Position numbers and translations under genes: made by a program. Of a DNA stretch of 64,000 bases, positions 6,959-19,900 are shown piece after piece; positions within the stretch are counted from its first letter, which is position 1; every line of letters starts with the position of its first letter. Source of the stretch: Limnomonas spitsbergensis (taxonomy: Eukaryota; Chlorophyta; Chlorophyceae; Chlamydomonadales). The notes beneath the pieces are model-generated. The model did not search any database. It was not told where the DNA came from and worked only from the letters and a program-made list of their open reading frames with translations. The DNA is taken from positions 5,610,501 to 5,674,500 of the forward strand of contig JAYJMM010000039.1 of NCBI GenBank assembly GCA_037349105.1, read 5' to 3'.

Positions 6959-9950
6959 ATGCCCTCCATCCAGCGCCCCCGTTGGGGAGACACCATCGAT
7001 GACGATAATGAAGTGTTGCCGCAGTCCGTTGTCAGGGGACCTGACGAGAACGGAGTCAAATCCCTCGTCGAATACTACAGGAATGACAGGGGTGATGCAT
7101 TCAAAAAGACGACGAAGCTGAAAGTGATGTCTGTGGAGCGGAAAGTTTACAAGGTTAGGATCTCTCGGGTTAAGCGGCCATTACCATTTTGATTATGACA
7201 CCGAAGCCTGCGAGAATGGAAGTTCATGCGCACTGGTGACGGCTGATGTACCTCTTCAGCGCATAGCTTCTCTACACGTTCATCCTCGGGCGCCATTCTC
7301 AGCCTTCTCTATCTATGCGGCCACAGGTTACGGAGGAGAGGAAGAACTGGTCCCGGTTTGGGCAAGCCAAGTCTGAAACTCCTCAGGATTCCGTCACTGT
7401 CCAGACGATCGAGGACATTCCCTTTGAGCGCGTCCGACAAGCTAAGGCTACCAGCCAAGAGAAGAAGGTCGACTTGCAGAACATCCTGAACAACACGAAC
7501 GACAAGTCGATGATCTCGGGAAGGTGAGAGGCCCCTCCTGGAGCCACCTAACCTCCAGTACTACATGCTAATTTCCCCTGGTACCATTACAGCTGTGGGG
7601 TATTCGATATGTCCTTGCTATATGTTATACAACTGTTAGTCTGTTACGCTTTTTTGGGTCCATGCAGCTTAAGGAAGACCCTTCATTGAGCCACCAAACT
7701 TCATACCTGTACACCTTGTTTAGTTGGACTACGAATCTCTTTTTCACAGCACAGCATGTGTAGTATCTTCAAACCTCCTGTACTTATGCAGCTTGAAGGA
7801 GGCCCCTCATTCCGCCACCAAATATCCTGTGCCTTGGTTTTGCTTGTTCGGCATGACTCGCCAGCTGCTCTCCATGCAATGTAGCATGAGTCTTTCACAA
7901 TCTCCCATGCCCATGCAGCTTGAAGGATCTCCTGTATCGCAAGCGCATGGAGAGGGAGCTGCTGCGCGCCAAGGGCCTACTCAAGGGAGCTGAAAAGCCA
8001 CCCGACGAGGTTTGTTTCAGATTCATGTCCAGTGCAATAAGTGCATACCAGTGCTTATTTCAGTGTGTGACACCGATGGGGGGCTACTGGGCAGGCACCA
8101 ATGGTCAAAGTGGGACCAAACCTTGACCGACCGACCTATGGCTGGTGGCCCAATCAACGAGGCTTACTGCACCTAGCCTTCTTGGCTGCAGGCTGGCATG
8201 TAGCTTAAGGACAGCTTCACTATTTTTCAAAACTCTGGCTCATACTGTCAACAGTTTCAAGTTCACAGGCATGCATGCAGTTGCTTATAGCATGGGTGCT
8301 GACTGCCTGAATGTCATGAGTCATCAAACGATGACATCCCACATGATGTCCTCCCATATCTATTTGTCTGCCCCGCCTGCCCTTCGTCGAGGAACTCCTC
8401 GCACATCGAACGGGCCATGACCACTCGAAGAACCCATTATGTAGCTCATACCGGTATCTCCTTTTACTTATGTTTATTTTAGTGCATGTAAGACCATCTT
8501 CGGCAGACTGGTGGGTGGTTGTCACTGGGTGGATGCAGACCAATCTTTGACCGGTTGACGACAGGTGGCCTAGTAAACCGTGCCTTTGAACGCTTCCAGG
8601 ATGGAGCTAGCGGGAGCAAGGCCGAAGGTCTTTCTGCACCGAAGGCCGGCAGCTACGTCCCACCCAGCTTGCGGAACCGTGGACCCGGCGCAACGATGGG
8701 AGACGCTGGGGGCGCCGGAGGAGACCGCCGCCGCGAGGAGAACTCGGTCCGTGTTACCAACCTGTCGGACGACGTCACCGAGGCAGATCTGGGGGTGAGA
8801 ATGCTGGGATGCAGGTGTTATTAGAGGCAGGTTTCATTGGCTAAGAATCAGTGCCCCATACAGTCTTTACGGGGGCTGAATTGCGTAGCTTAGTTTCAGT
8901 CACTTCAATGTCAAGGCTAATTCAGCTATGTTTACCAGTATCCAGAGGCCAGTTTCGGACCGTAATTGCTTACAAATTTATGAATTGCACAGCACTGTCA
9001 AGAATGGTGCTGCTAAGAGCTGGGCATGGTGTAAAGAAGGCTGGATCTCAGATTTCACAACTGGCAGATCTTGCGGCAGATGAAAATGGGGCTCAGTTGT
9101 GCAGTCCATATGTACCAGTTGATCATCAGTGGAGCTTGCTTTTTGCAGTTTTGCTTTCATAACTGCATGCGTGCAGTCTATAGCTTCTGCGTTGCGTTTT
9201 TAAACGTTGCGTGCCCTGAATGTACACAGGAGCTTTTCCGACCATTCGGCCACATCCCGCGCATCTACCTCGCCGTGGACCGCGTCACATCGGAGAGCAG
9301 GGGCTTTGCGTTCATAACTTTTGCGCACAGGTGGGAATGCGCATATTTTTGCTGCATCTGACTGCTGCTCTGGGATGCCCTCGTCGTTCCTTCTTTGAAA
9401 TAGGCAATCTGCCCTTTCAAACAGCGCTTCCTTGCAAACAGCTCTGTTAAACAACAGGGTGGCATAGTGTGGACAACAGGGTGACATAGTGTGACTGTTC
9501 TCTGACATGTCCTGGATGATGCAACGTCTGCCCGTGTTGACAACATTCTCTTGTGCTTGTAGGGAGGACGGCGAGCGCGCTATCCGCACCCTCAACGGCT
9601 ACGGGTGAGTCCGGCGGCTACGCCTGAGCTTGATCGTTTCCTCTGATCGCATGCGGAATACTTGTTTGGACTCATTGCAGCAGTATGTCACCAATACCTG
9701 GCATTTATTTGTCTGAGGCTTGTGCCCGTGTTTCCTTGTGCCCTGTTCTGTGCTGATGGTGACCTTTGTGCTAGTTAATGCCTATCTCCACCTTAGTCCA
9801 TTTCCTGATTGTCGGTTATACGCATGTTTCCTTGTGCTGGGGTCTGGTGCTGGTCTGTGCTGATCTGGACTATTCATCCCTGTTAACTGTAGATATGGAC
9901 ATCTTATCCTCAAGGTCGAGTGGGCGGCACCACGAGAGGCCAGGGGCTAA
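6959..9950 (+). CDS. EIF3G: Eukaryotic translation initiation factor 3 subunit G (eIF3g)
   Basis: Exons: 6959-7153, 7327-7523, 7919-8009, 8600-8794, 9230-9330, 9563-9604, 9893-9950. All introns are GT-AG and the phases close to 292 aa, a normal eIF3g length. The N-terminus has the family signature RWGD, then GPDENGVKSLVEY and VERKVYK, the eIF3i-binding region. The C-terminal RRM starts near residue 209, with RNP2 VRVTNL, then ELFRPFGHI and RNP1 RGFAFITF (250-257), ending NGYGYGHLILKVEWA. eIF3g is part of the eIF3 complex on the 40S ribosome and acts in scanning and reinitiation. The CCHC zinc knuckle usual in plant and animal eIF3g is not seen: exon 3 instead encodes a Lys/Arg/Leu-rich helix. 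The ATG at 6959 gives the family N-terminus and no in-frame alternative fits better. Confidence 0.93.
7661..7930 (+). repeat. Tandem copies of the eIF3g exon 3 acceptor
   Basis: The acceptor context CATGCAG/CTTGAAGGA at 7918/7919 is preceded by two degenerate copies, with AG at 7667 and 7791, about 125 bp apart. Only the last leads into the open exon. Confidence 0.6.
8866..8967 (+). mobile_element. MITE-like element, copy 1 (eIF3g intron 4)
   Basis: A core of about 100 bp bounded by TTACGG and GGACCGTAA, with GGCTGAATTGCGTAGCT and TTTCAGTCAC inside. It is related to copies at 29991-30086 (opposite orientation) and 53990-54086. A GCACAGCACTG motif follows each copy. Confidence 0.6.
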
Positions 9951-10936
9951 ACGCCGGGCTATGGCCGTGTTTGGGCGTTTTGCCGGGCCAGGGGCTGTCT
10001 GATGGTCAGACAGGGGCTTAATGCTGGACTTGGGGCTGGATGCATGGCCCTGACTAGGCATAGGCTACATATTTTTGACCCTGGCCAGATCAGGGCTTAT
10101 TGCGTGGGGTGGTCTGATCAGGTTGCCAACAGCTGTTGTTGGTCAAAGCTTGGTTGGAGTGCCTGTGTACATTTTGGGTAGACCGCACCTGAAGTTCTGG
10201 GCGTTTTTATTAACTGGTGTTTGTCCTAAGGATATTGCGCTCATGGCATGGCTTTTCAGTATTTAGTTTTGAGGCAGATATGGCTTACCAGCGAGATCTG
10301 TAAAATTCCAAATGTAACCACTCCCGGTCAAGCTCCCGACATCTATTTGTCTTGCATCAAAGGCCTCCGATCATTATTCCCTTCTGTCGCAGTAATGTTT
10401 GCTTGATTACACCGTGTTGTTTTGCAAAGCTTTTCGAAACCAGCTGGAGAAGAGTGTACCTAAAATGCATCGTACTTTCCGGTAGGTCATTGGTTCTGAA
10501 ATGACAGGAAGCGGACCGATATATATCAAATTGCAACTTATCCTGAACGACAGTACGTAGAGCAGCCATGTGGACCAGGGGGGCCCTCTGGCCCAAGGGT
10601 GCATGCTAGCCCGAATAACCGTGAAAGAGTAACTTACGCAACGGCATACCTCAACTACGACCACTTGTATCGCTGATTGCACCGAGGCGCCTTGTGATGA
10701 CAGCGGCTCACACATAGGGTCATGTCAAAGGCATACGCGGACAAAATACGGGATTGACCCCTCTTCCCCCCATCAGCCGGGGTTTGGGGGGTTTTCGAGC
10801 CACAAATTAAAACAACACACAATAGCTGGCCTCCATTAGCCCGCACTAAATACCTATTGGGTGACGCGATTTGTGTTGCAAGCCTGTTAGTTTATACAAC
10901 GCAGCTCCGCTGAAAACGGATTTTGAATTCCACCGC
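9951..10936. other. Intergenic region between eIF3g and the DDT-domain gene
   Basis: Holds the eIF3g 3' UTR and the start region of the next gene. TGTAA motifs at 10309-10313 and 10323-10327 are candidate poly(A) signals. No further gene seen. Confidence 0.5.
10309..10327 (+). terminator. Candidate TGTAA poly(A) signals of eIF3g
   Basis: Two TGTAA motifs 14 bp apart, about 360 bp after the stop. TGTAA is the usual green-algal poly(A) signal. Placement by motif only. Confidence 0.4.
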
Positions 10937-13900
10937 ATGCCTTTGTTTAAGCGTAGGGAGTGGCCCTTCTGCCCAATTCCCGCTGGGCTCAAACCCGATG
11001 AAGAAGTATTCGTCGTACGTGCAACTGGAGAGGTGTTCCGTGATTATGAGGGGTACCTTGCGAGAATTCTGAAGTACCGAACCAAGCAATGGCAGTGCAA
11101 GTACACTGGCAAATCAAACCTGACCTACGAGGCTGCATTGAACGAGGAGAAGCGCTCGGCTGAGCTTCTGAAAGAGGTGGGAAAGTGGGGGGACCAGCTA
11201 ACGAATTTGAAGCCAGTCGCGATCTGTGTCTGTGATCGGCGAATGCCTTTGAATTCGCCCTTACCGAACGAAGGAAATCAGTGCAATTGTATTCGCCATG
11301 ACACTGCATGCGCCTGTTCGCTGAAGTCCCTTCTGGAGCTGGAGGAGCCATGCATCAGCCAAATGCACCCCTTTTTCAAAAGTCTCTCAAAATCTACCGT
11401 AGCAGAACATGATTTAGAAAAGGGAAGGGGCTGTCCACACCACTCATGCACACCCGCCTGCTGCAGTTCCCCATGGGGCTGGAGGGGCCATGCCCACATG
11501 AGCATGCCTAGCGCAGTGTTAATTTTTTGTGCATGAGGGGGGTTTCCTGCACCTGACCCTAACGGCCAGAGGTCGTGATGTGGCTGAACGGTAGCTTTCC
11601 GAGCCCTAAACAAATACAAAAATGCGCCTGCCTGCTGCAGTTCCCCCCGGAGCTGGAGGAGTCATGCATCCGTCAAGTGCACCACAGCATTGCCAAGCTT
11701 GACGACCTAGTGTCATCGGTGTCTGAGCAGCACAAGCCTGGCAAAGAGAACGAGCAGGAGTCTGCCGCCGGTGCCAAGAAGCCACTGTTTTCCAAGAAGG
11801 CGCTCAAGCGATGGATCCAAGAGGTGTGGGTCGGGCCCTGCATAAGGACAATACACGCTATGGCTCATTCTTTATTTGATCACCGCCACTCCGGCTACAA
11901 CCTGGCCTACGTCCGGCTGTGTTTGATGCAGCAAGGTCCTGCTGTTTGGGCCACCGGCCTACGGCCGGTCCAAGAAGTATGCCCCCCCATCTGTCCAGCG
12001 GTGGCCATCCATCAGCATATCACAAGGAGTGCTCTCGTGCACACTTCAGCACTGCTGCACAAGCATGTGGCTTCCTTCAGCCATGCCTCTGAGCGCATTC
12101 TTTTTGAATTCACAAAACTGTGCGCAGGTGGCTGATGTCTCTGACAGGCTATGGACTGCGAAGGCCCAGTACGTGCAGAAATACGGGCTGGCCGCCATCG
12201 CCCCTCTGGAGCTACAACAGAAGCTGGAGGAGCTGAGACAAAAGGGTGCGTGCGAGTTCTCATCATTCTAGAAGCAGCTGAGCAACCGCTCGGCAATGTG
12301 AATAATTTTTTTAAGCCACAAAATAAGAGGCACCCTTTTGCACGAAGGTGGCTTACCGCTTTCTTGTAGAACCACGTGTTCACGCTCCACCTGGCCCTTT
12401 AAAAAAAATGCTTCTGGATGGACGCATATGTGCTGCTACTACAGCAATCCCCTCCCCACCCCTGCAGATCAAGGGCTGAGTCCATTTCCCCACTCCCCAG
12501 CGGCCCAGTAATGACCGCCCAGCAGCCCCCAAGAGGAGCTCTATTGCCTACTAAAAGAAACACTGAGGCAACCCTGCTTCTCACACCTGCCCCTAAGCGG
12601 CTCACATGCCCTGCGCCGCCTGCCCCTAAGTGGCTCATATGCCCCGTGCCGCCTGCCTCTAAGCAGCTCAAATGCCCCGTGCCGCCTGCCCCTAAGTAGC
12701 TCAATTGCCCCCATGCCGCCTGCCTCTAAGCAGTTCATATGCCCCGTTATGCCTGCCCCTAAGTAGCTCAAATGCCCCGTGCCGCCTGCCTCTAAGTAGC
12801 TCAAATGCCCGTGCCTCCTGTCCCTTCGCAGCTCGCGCGTCGCGTGCCGCCGGTGACCCTACCAGTCCCGGATCAACTGTGGGCTCCCCGTCTCCCAAGA
12901 AGGCGGTGAAACCAGTGCTGCTCAGCCTAGAGGTGCGCCGCCTCATGCCCGGCTGAGTGCACAGGGGTTGGGTGCACAGGGGTTGAGGGGGCACATGGGG
13001 CACTTGCAGGGTTGGGTGCGAGTGGAGGCGCTTGAACACTTCCCCGGGCGCATGAGGGGTATGCAGGTTATACATAAATGATACGCCCGGAGGCGTGGAT
13101 TAAGGAAGCCACACGTTCGGCCGTAGCACTACGTGAGCTACCATGGCACGCAGGTAAATCTGTTTGATTGATGTGGAATGTGGAATCAGAAACCAGTGCT
13201 GCTCAGCCTACAGGTGCGCCGCCTCCCATCCGGCTGAGACCCGTCCGGCTGAGACCCGTCCGTCTGAGACCCGTCCGGCTGAGACCCGTCCGGCTGAGAC
13301 CCGTCCGGCTGAGACCCGTCCGGCTGAGACCCGACCCGTCCGGCTGAGACCCGTCCGGCTGAGACCCGTCCGGCTGAGACCCGTCCGGCTGAGACCCGAC
13401 CCGTCCAGCTGAGACCTGTCTGGCTGAGACCCGTCCGGCTGAGACCCGTCCGGCCGAGACCCGTCCGGCTGAGACCCGTCCGGCCGAGACCCGTCCGGCT
13501 GAGACCTGTCCGGCTGAGACCCGTCCGGCTGAGACCCGTCCGGCTGAGACCCGTCCGGCCGAGACCCGTCCGGCTGAGACCCGTCCGGCCGAGACCCGTC
13601 CGGCTGAGACCTGTCCGGCTGAGACCCGTCCGGCTGAGACCCGTCCGGCTGAGACCCGTCCGGCTGAGACCCGTCCGGCTGAGACCCGTCCGGCTGAGAC
13701 CCGTCCGGCTGAGACCTGTCCGGTTGAGACACATCCGGCTGAGACCCGTACGGCTGAGACCCGTACCGGCTGAGACCCGTACCGGCTGAGACCTGTCCGG
13801 TTGAGACCCGTCCGGCTGAGACCCGTCCGGCTGAGATCCGTACCGGCTGAGACCCGTACCGGGTGAGACCCGTACCGGGTGAGACCCGTACCGGGTGAGA

Positions 13901-16900
13901 CCCGTACCGGCTGAGACCCGTACCGGTTGAGACCCATCCGGCTGAGACCCATCCGGCTGAGACCCGTACCGGGTGAGACCCGTACCGGCTGAGACCCGTA
14001 CCGGCTGAGACCCGTACCGGTTGAGACCCATCCGGCTGAGACCCGTACCGGCTGAGACCTGTCCGGCTGAGACCGATACGGCTGAGACCGTACCGGCTGA
14101 GACCCATCCGGCTGAGACCCGTCTGGCTGAGACCCGGACCGGCTGCCGGCTGAGACCCGTACCGGCTGAGACCCGTACCGGCTGAGACCCGTACCGGCTG
14201 AGACCCGTCTGGTTGAGACCCGTACCGGCTGAGACCCGTCTGGTTGAGACCCGTTCCGGCTGAGACCCGTACCGGTTGAGACCCGTCTGGTTGAGACCCG
14301 TACCGGCTGAGACCCGTCTGGTTGAGACCCGTACCGGCTGAGACCCGTACCGGCTGAGACCCGTCTGGTTGAGACCCGTACCGGCTGAGACCCGTCTGGT
14401 TGAGACCCGTACCGGCTGAGACCCGTACCGGCTGAGACCCGTCTGGTTGAGACCCGTACCGGCTGAGACCCGTCTGGTTGAGACCCGTACCGGCTGAGAC
14501 CCGTCTGGTTGAGACCCGTACCGGCTGAGACCCGTCTGGTTGAGACCCGTACCGGCTGAGACCCGTCTGGTTGAGACCCGTACTGGCTGAGACCCGTCTG
14601 GTTGAGACCCGTACCGGCTGAGACCCGTCTGGTTGAGACCCGTATTTGCTGAGACCCTTACTGGCTGAGACCCGTACCGGCGGAGACCCGTACCGGCTGC
14701 GACCCGTTCCGGCTGCCGGCTGAGTCCCGTCCAGCTGAGACCCTCCTGGCCGGGCGGGGTTGACCGCTGTAGACAAATCAAATACAAAGTACAAAAGCCT
14801 AAAACCGCAGGGGTACAAAATCGCTCCATCTGCCCCATTCTCCCCTCTCTCAGGAGGAGCAGCGCCGCCTGAAGCCCGGCTCCGCCAAGCACGCCGCGTT
14901 CACCGTCCTCCAGGCGGCCGGCGTGCAGGGCGCGACGGCTGAGCAGATCGTCCAGCTGTCCGAACAGCAAGGCCTCAAGCAGGACTGGTCCTCAAACGGC
15001 CTGTCCAACCTGAAATTTGTAAGTGGTGTTTGAATTGTAACCCTGAAGTCCTGAACCCCAAGACCTTGGGCCCAAAATCTAGGGTGGGTGTGGGGCAGAC
15101 GGGTGCCAGGGACTGCCAGCATTTTATGTGTATGTGTGCGCAACTGGTCGCGACCTTTTGGGAGCTGTCGGGAGGGTACCATTGGGCTGATGGGGGAACC
15201 AGAGGACCTTCGTCGGCTGGCAGACGGTGTTTCTTTTGTGTGACTCGGCTGCATGTCAGCTACACTCCGTCCGCTGGCCATCAGCGCCATTCGTGGCCAG
15301 CCTTGCTGCTCTGGTCACCAGGTTTGGTCCTGATTGGGCCTTAGGCAGCTGCTGGGCGGCCTTCTGGATCTGGACTTGAAGCCGAGAAAAGAAATACTGC
15401 TGGCAGACCGGGGCAAAGACAAGAGGGCATCATCTTTCAGCTGCCCCCCATGTTGTGTAAGAGAGTCGCGAAGATCGCGACATTTACAACTCGAGTTGTA
15501 AGGTGTACAGCTCGAGTTGTAAGGTGTACAGCTTGAGTTGTAAGGTGTACAGCTCGAGTTGTAAGGTGTACAGCTCGAGTTGTAAGGTGTACAGCTCGAG
15601 TTGTAAGGTGTACAGCTCGTGTTGTAAGGTGTACAGCTCGAGTTGTAAGGTGTACAGCTCGAGTTGTAAGGTGTACAGCTCGAGTTGTAAGGTGTACAGC
15701 TCGAGTTGTATGGTGTACAACTCGAGTTGTAAGGTGTACAGCTCGAGTTGTAAGGTGTACAGCTCGAGTTGTAAGGTGTACAGCTCGAGTTGTAAGGTGT
15801 ACAGCTCGAGTTGTAAGGTGTACAGCTCGAGTTGTAAGGTGTACAGCTCGAGTTGTAAGGTGTACAGCTCGAGTTGTAAGGTGTACAGCTCGAGTTGTAC
15901 TCCAGGTGTACAACTCGAGTTGTAAGGGTTGCGATCTTCGCGACTCTCTTGCATACCGTAGGGTGCGGGCTGAGATTTGGAAGACTTAACCGCCAGCCTA
16001 TCTTCGTGGAAATATAATATGTACATGATGAGTGTCCTGACAGCATTTGAGGCACGTGCACTGCCCTTTTTCCCTTGTTTCAGATTCTCCGCGTGGACAC
16101 CGCGTTCGCCCGGATAGCACGCGAACCAACAATCAAGTATGCACTGAGGGCCATGCGGGGAGTGGTGCCCATTTCGGACGAGGTGAGAGCAGGCAGGCCA
16201 GCGGATGCAAGATCTGGGATCTAAGATCTGGGATCTGGGATCTGAGAGGCCTCAGGTACAAACCTGAGTGGGCTCTGGTCAATGCTAGCGAGGTGATTGG
16301 AGCTGGGCCAGAACTGCTGGCCCATCCGTGCTGACTTCCCAGACGCGGATTTCCCCCCGGGCCACATGCGCACGTGGATCCTGGTACCTTTGCACGGGCT
16401 GTTCGTACCGCTCCTGCTGATGCCCTAGTTTTGGGTTCAGGGTTTGCACAGGCTATTCTTATCTCTCATGCTGATGCCCTAGTTTTGGGTTCAGGGTTTG
16501 CACAGGCTATTCTTATCTCTCATGCTGATGCCCTAGTTTTGGGCTCAGGGTTTGCACGGGTTATTCACACCGCTCCTGCTGATGCCATCCCTGTTCCCTG
16601 CCATCTGCTTCCCGCTCCCTGCACGCCACTCGCGACAGCTGTTTTGACCTCTCCCACACACTCCCAGCGCCCCGCCCACGCTTGCCCTGTTCGCGGTGAA
16701 ATATCGTCACCGAGTAGGCAGATGGGTGCCCACCAACCCGAGTTGAGATCTTCTCCCTCCGACGCACTCCCAGCACCCCGCCCACGCTTGCTCTGTTCGC
16801 GGTGAAATGTTGTCACTGCCCACCAACCCAGAGTTCAGGGCTCACAGATGGACTCTTACCCCGCAGGTGAAGCCTCCAGCTGCAGCCCCGGTGGCCCATG

Positions 16901-19900
16901 TCAAGCTTGCCGACATTCCCCAAATGTGAGCCTCTGCTTACCGGTATACAAGGGTGCTTCAGCTACATTTGAGGGTGCTTCAGCTAAGCCTCAGCTATAT
17001 ACGAGTGTGCTTCAGCTACGCCTCAGCTACAGTTGAGGGTGTTTCAGCTACGCCTCAGCTACATTTGAGGGTGCTTCAGCTACGCCTCAGCTACATATCG
17101 GCCTTGGAGGGGCACGGTGTAGCAAGTCCTTGTGCTTCAGTCTATGGGCCGTATGGCAGTCACGGTTTTTGTTACCCTAGGCTTACAGGGTGTACAGCAC
17201 TTTGGATGTACAGCACTGTACATCTGTACAGCCTAAGACTTGACAGTATCTGGCAGCCCCCCCAAGGTGGTCTGGTGCATTCAAAAAGAAACACTGCTGA
17301 GAGTGCAGCCTTTTGTAGCGAATCGAGGAGTCTTCTGTAGAGAATCGAGGAGCCTTCTGTAGAGAATCGAGGAGCCTTTGTAGAGAATTGAGGAGGAGAA
17401 TCTGGCTGATGCCAAATTATATACCCGCTCCAGCCACCACGTTTTGTGCATCATGACACGATTTAATTAGACCATTACTCGCATGAGTGCATGACAGTGA
17501 GCCTAAGCTTCATCCTCCCCTACCAGCCGCACGCAGCGGAGCACCGCGTTTTTGTCATGTTGCGCCGTGGTTGCTTTCCGACCCGGCAACCCTTGCCGCT
17601 GCTTCAGGCATCCCTTCTGCCGCGTCCCGCTGGCTGGGTCTGTCGGCGCTCCAACAGTTGTGGCCTCTGCGCCGGCGCCCGCCCCCACTCCCGCCGCAGA
17701 GGAGCTTGAACCACTAGCCAAGGCGGAGCGGATGCTTGCCTCCTGCAAACACACAGTGGAGAGACACCGAGGCTTGGTGGAGGAGCAAGTGAGGGGTTAA
17801 GGGTTCAGGATCTATTTAGCTCGACCCACTACCGTAGCCAATGCGGAGCGGATGCTAGCCTCTTGTAAAAACACACGGTGAAGAGGTACCGAGGCCTGGT
17901 GGAGGAGCAGGTGAGGGGTTAAGGGTTCAGGATCTAGTTAGCTCGACCCACTACTGTAGCCAATGCGGAGCGGATGCTAGCCTCTTGTAAAAACACACGG
18001 TGAAGAGGTACCGAGGCCTGGTGGGGGAGCAGGTGAGGGGTTAAGGGTTCAGGATCTAGTTAGCTCGACCCACTACTGTAGCCAATGCGGAGCGGATGCT
18101 AGCCTCTTGTAAAAACACACGGTGAAGAGGTACCGAGGCCTGGTGGGGGAGCAGGTGAGGGGTTAAGGGTTCAGGATCTAGTTAGCTCGACCCACTACTG
18201 TAGCCAATGCGGAGCGGATGCTAGCCTCTTGTAAAAACACACGGTGAAGAGGTACCGAGGCCTGGTGGAGGAGCAGGTGAGGGGTTAAGGGTTCAGGATC
18301 TAGTTAGCTCGACCCACTACTGTAGCCAATGCGGAGCGGATGCTACCCTCTTGTAAAAACACACGGTGAAGAGGTACCGAGGCCTGGTGGGGGAGCAGGT
18401 GAGGGGTTAAGGGTTCAGGATCTAGTTAGCTCGACCCACTACTGTAGCCAATGCGGAGCGGATGCTAGCCTCTTGTAAAAACACACGGTGAAGAGGTACC
18501 GAGGCCTGGTGGGGGAGCAGGTGAGGGGTTAATATTTGTTGAGGGGACAGTGAATAGTGAACTCTACCGCCATTTCCCCAGAAGTGGCTGCACTCCCTAA
18601 CCCTACTGCCTTTCTGCCCACCCTTAATCCTAAGCCCTGCCTTTTTTCCAGAAGCGGCTGCACTCCCTTAACCCTCACTTTTCCGTCCACCCTAAACCTG
18701 AAGCCCTGCCTTTTTTTTCCAGCAGGATCTGCACTCCCTAAACCCTCACGTTTTTTCGCCCACCCTTCATTATAAGCCCTCTCTTCCCTCCCCCAGGAGC
18801 GGCTGCACACCGAGCTAACGGCCAAAGTGGCTGCTGAGGAGGCCAGCTTGAAGAGCCCGCTCAAGGGGCAACGCAGCGGGACTGGTGCGTGTGGGTGCGA
18901 GGGTGTGGACATACCTGTGTGGGTGTGTGGGCAGGGACGTACGTGTGGGGGTGTGCATGCTTGAGGGTGTGTGGTGTGTGGACAGGGCTGGTGGGTTTGT
19001 GTGTGGATTTTTGCGGGGCAAGCATTCGAAGTGCAACGCAGTGGGGCGTTGTGCGTGTGTGTGTGGGGGGAGTAGCGTACGTGTGGGTGTGCTCTCAACA
19101 CACTCCCCTGAAAACTTTGACAGTCTGCCCTTCATGAGAGCCCCTGGCGCAGATTGTTCGGCAGATGCCGGCTGCAGCGTCTCCCCTTGCCCCCAGCAAT
19201 GCCTGCTAGTGCATTTTGCTCTCAACGCACTCCCCTGAAAGCTCCGCCACCTATGCATGCCCCTACGCAGATTCTTCTTTGGATGCTGGCTTCCCCTCGT
19301 TCCTAGCAATGCCTGCTGGCGCATTTTGCTCTCGACAAATACCCCTGAATGTTCCTCCCCCAACGCCCCCTGCGCAGATTCTTCTTCCGATGCTGGCGGA
19401 GGTGCTTCCCCTCGACCCCAGCAATCACCGGGCCCAGGCTCAGTGGCCATGTCCCCCGGGCCCTCGTTCGAGTTGCCTGAGGAGCTGCGCGAGTACAAGG
19501 GGCCGCCGGGCGACCGCAAGGCGCTCATGGCCTTCAAGCAGAGGCAGAAGGAGGGGGAGGCTGGTCTGCAGAGGAGAAGGTGCTTAGGGTTAAGAAGGAG
19601 AGGGAGGCTGGGCTGCAGAATTTGAAACGTTAAGAGCTACATCGATTGCAGCAAAGCAGGGATCCAATCAACATCCCCGCCGTTGAGCACCGCCCACTGT
19701 TGCCCACTGCAGGGATGACTACTTTGCAGAGCAGCAACATGTGCAACTCCCAATCAACATATCTAAACCCTTAACCCTAAACCCACCGTTGCACACTGTA
19801 GGGATGATTACTTTGCAGAGCAGCGTCGAGTGAAGCTGAAGAGCTCCATTGATCGGAGCAAGATCTTGCGTGAGGTTGAGGAGCAGCGGAAAGTGGTCGC

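Noticed and set aside
13186..14970. 594-, 536- and 249-aa minus-strand open frames of Ser/Gly/Arg-rich repeats
   Set aside because: They arise because the minisatellite unit lacks stops. The region is intron 4 of the DDT gene and three different frames are open at once.
15315..16061. Tandem 21-bp units considered as a CRISPR array
   Set aside because: There are no unique spacers, the genome is eukaryotic, and the units are contiguous.
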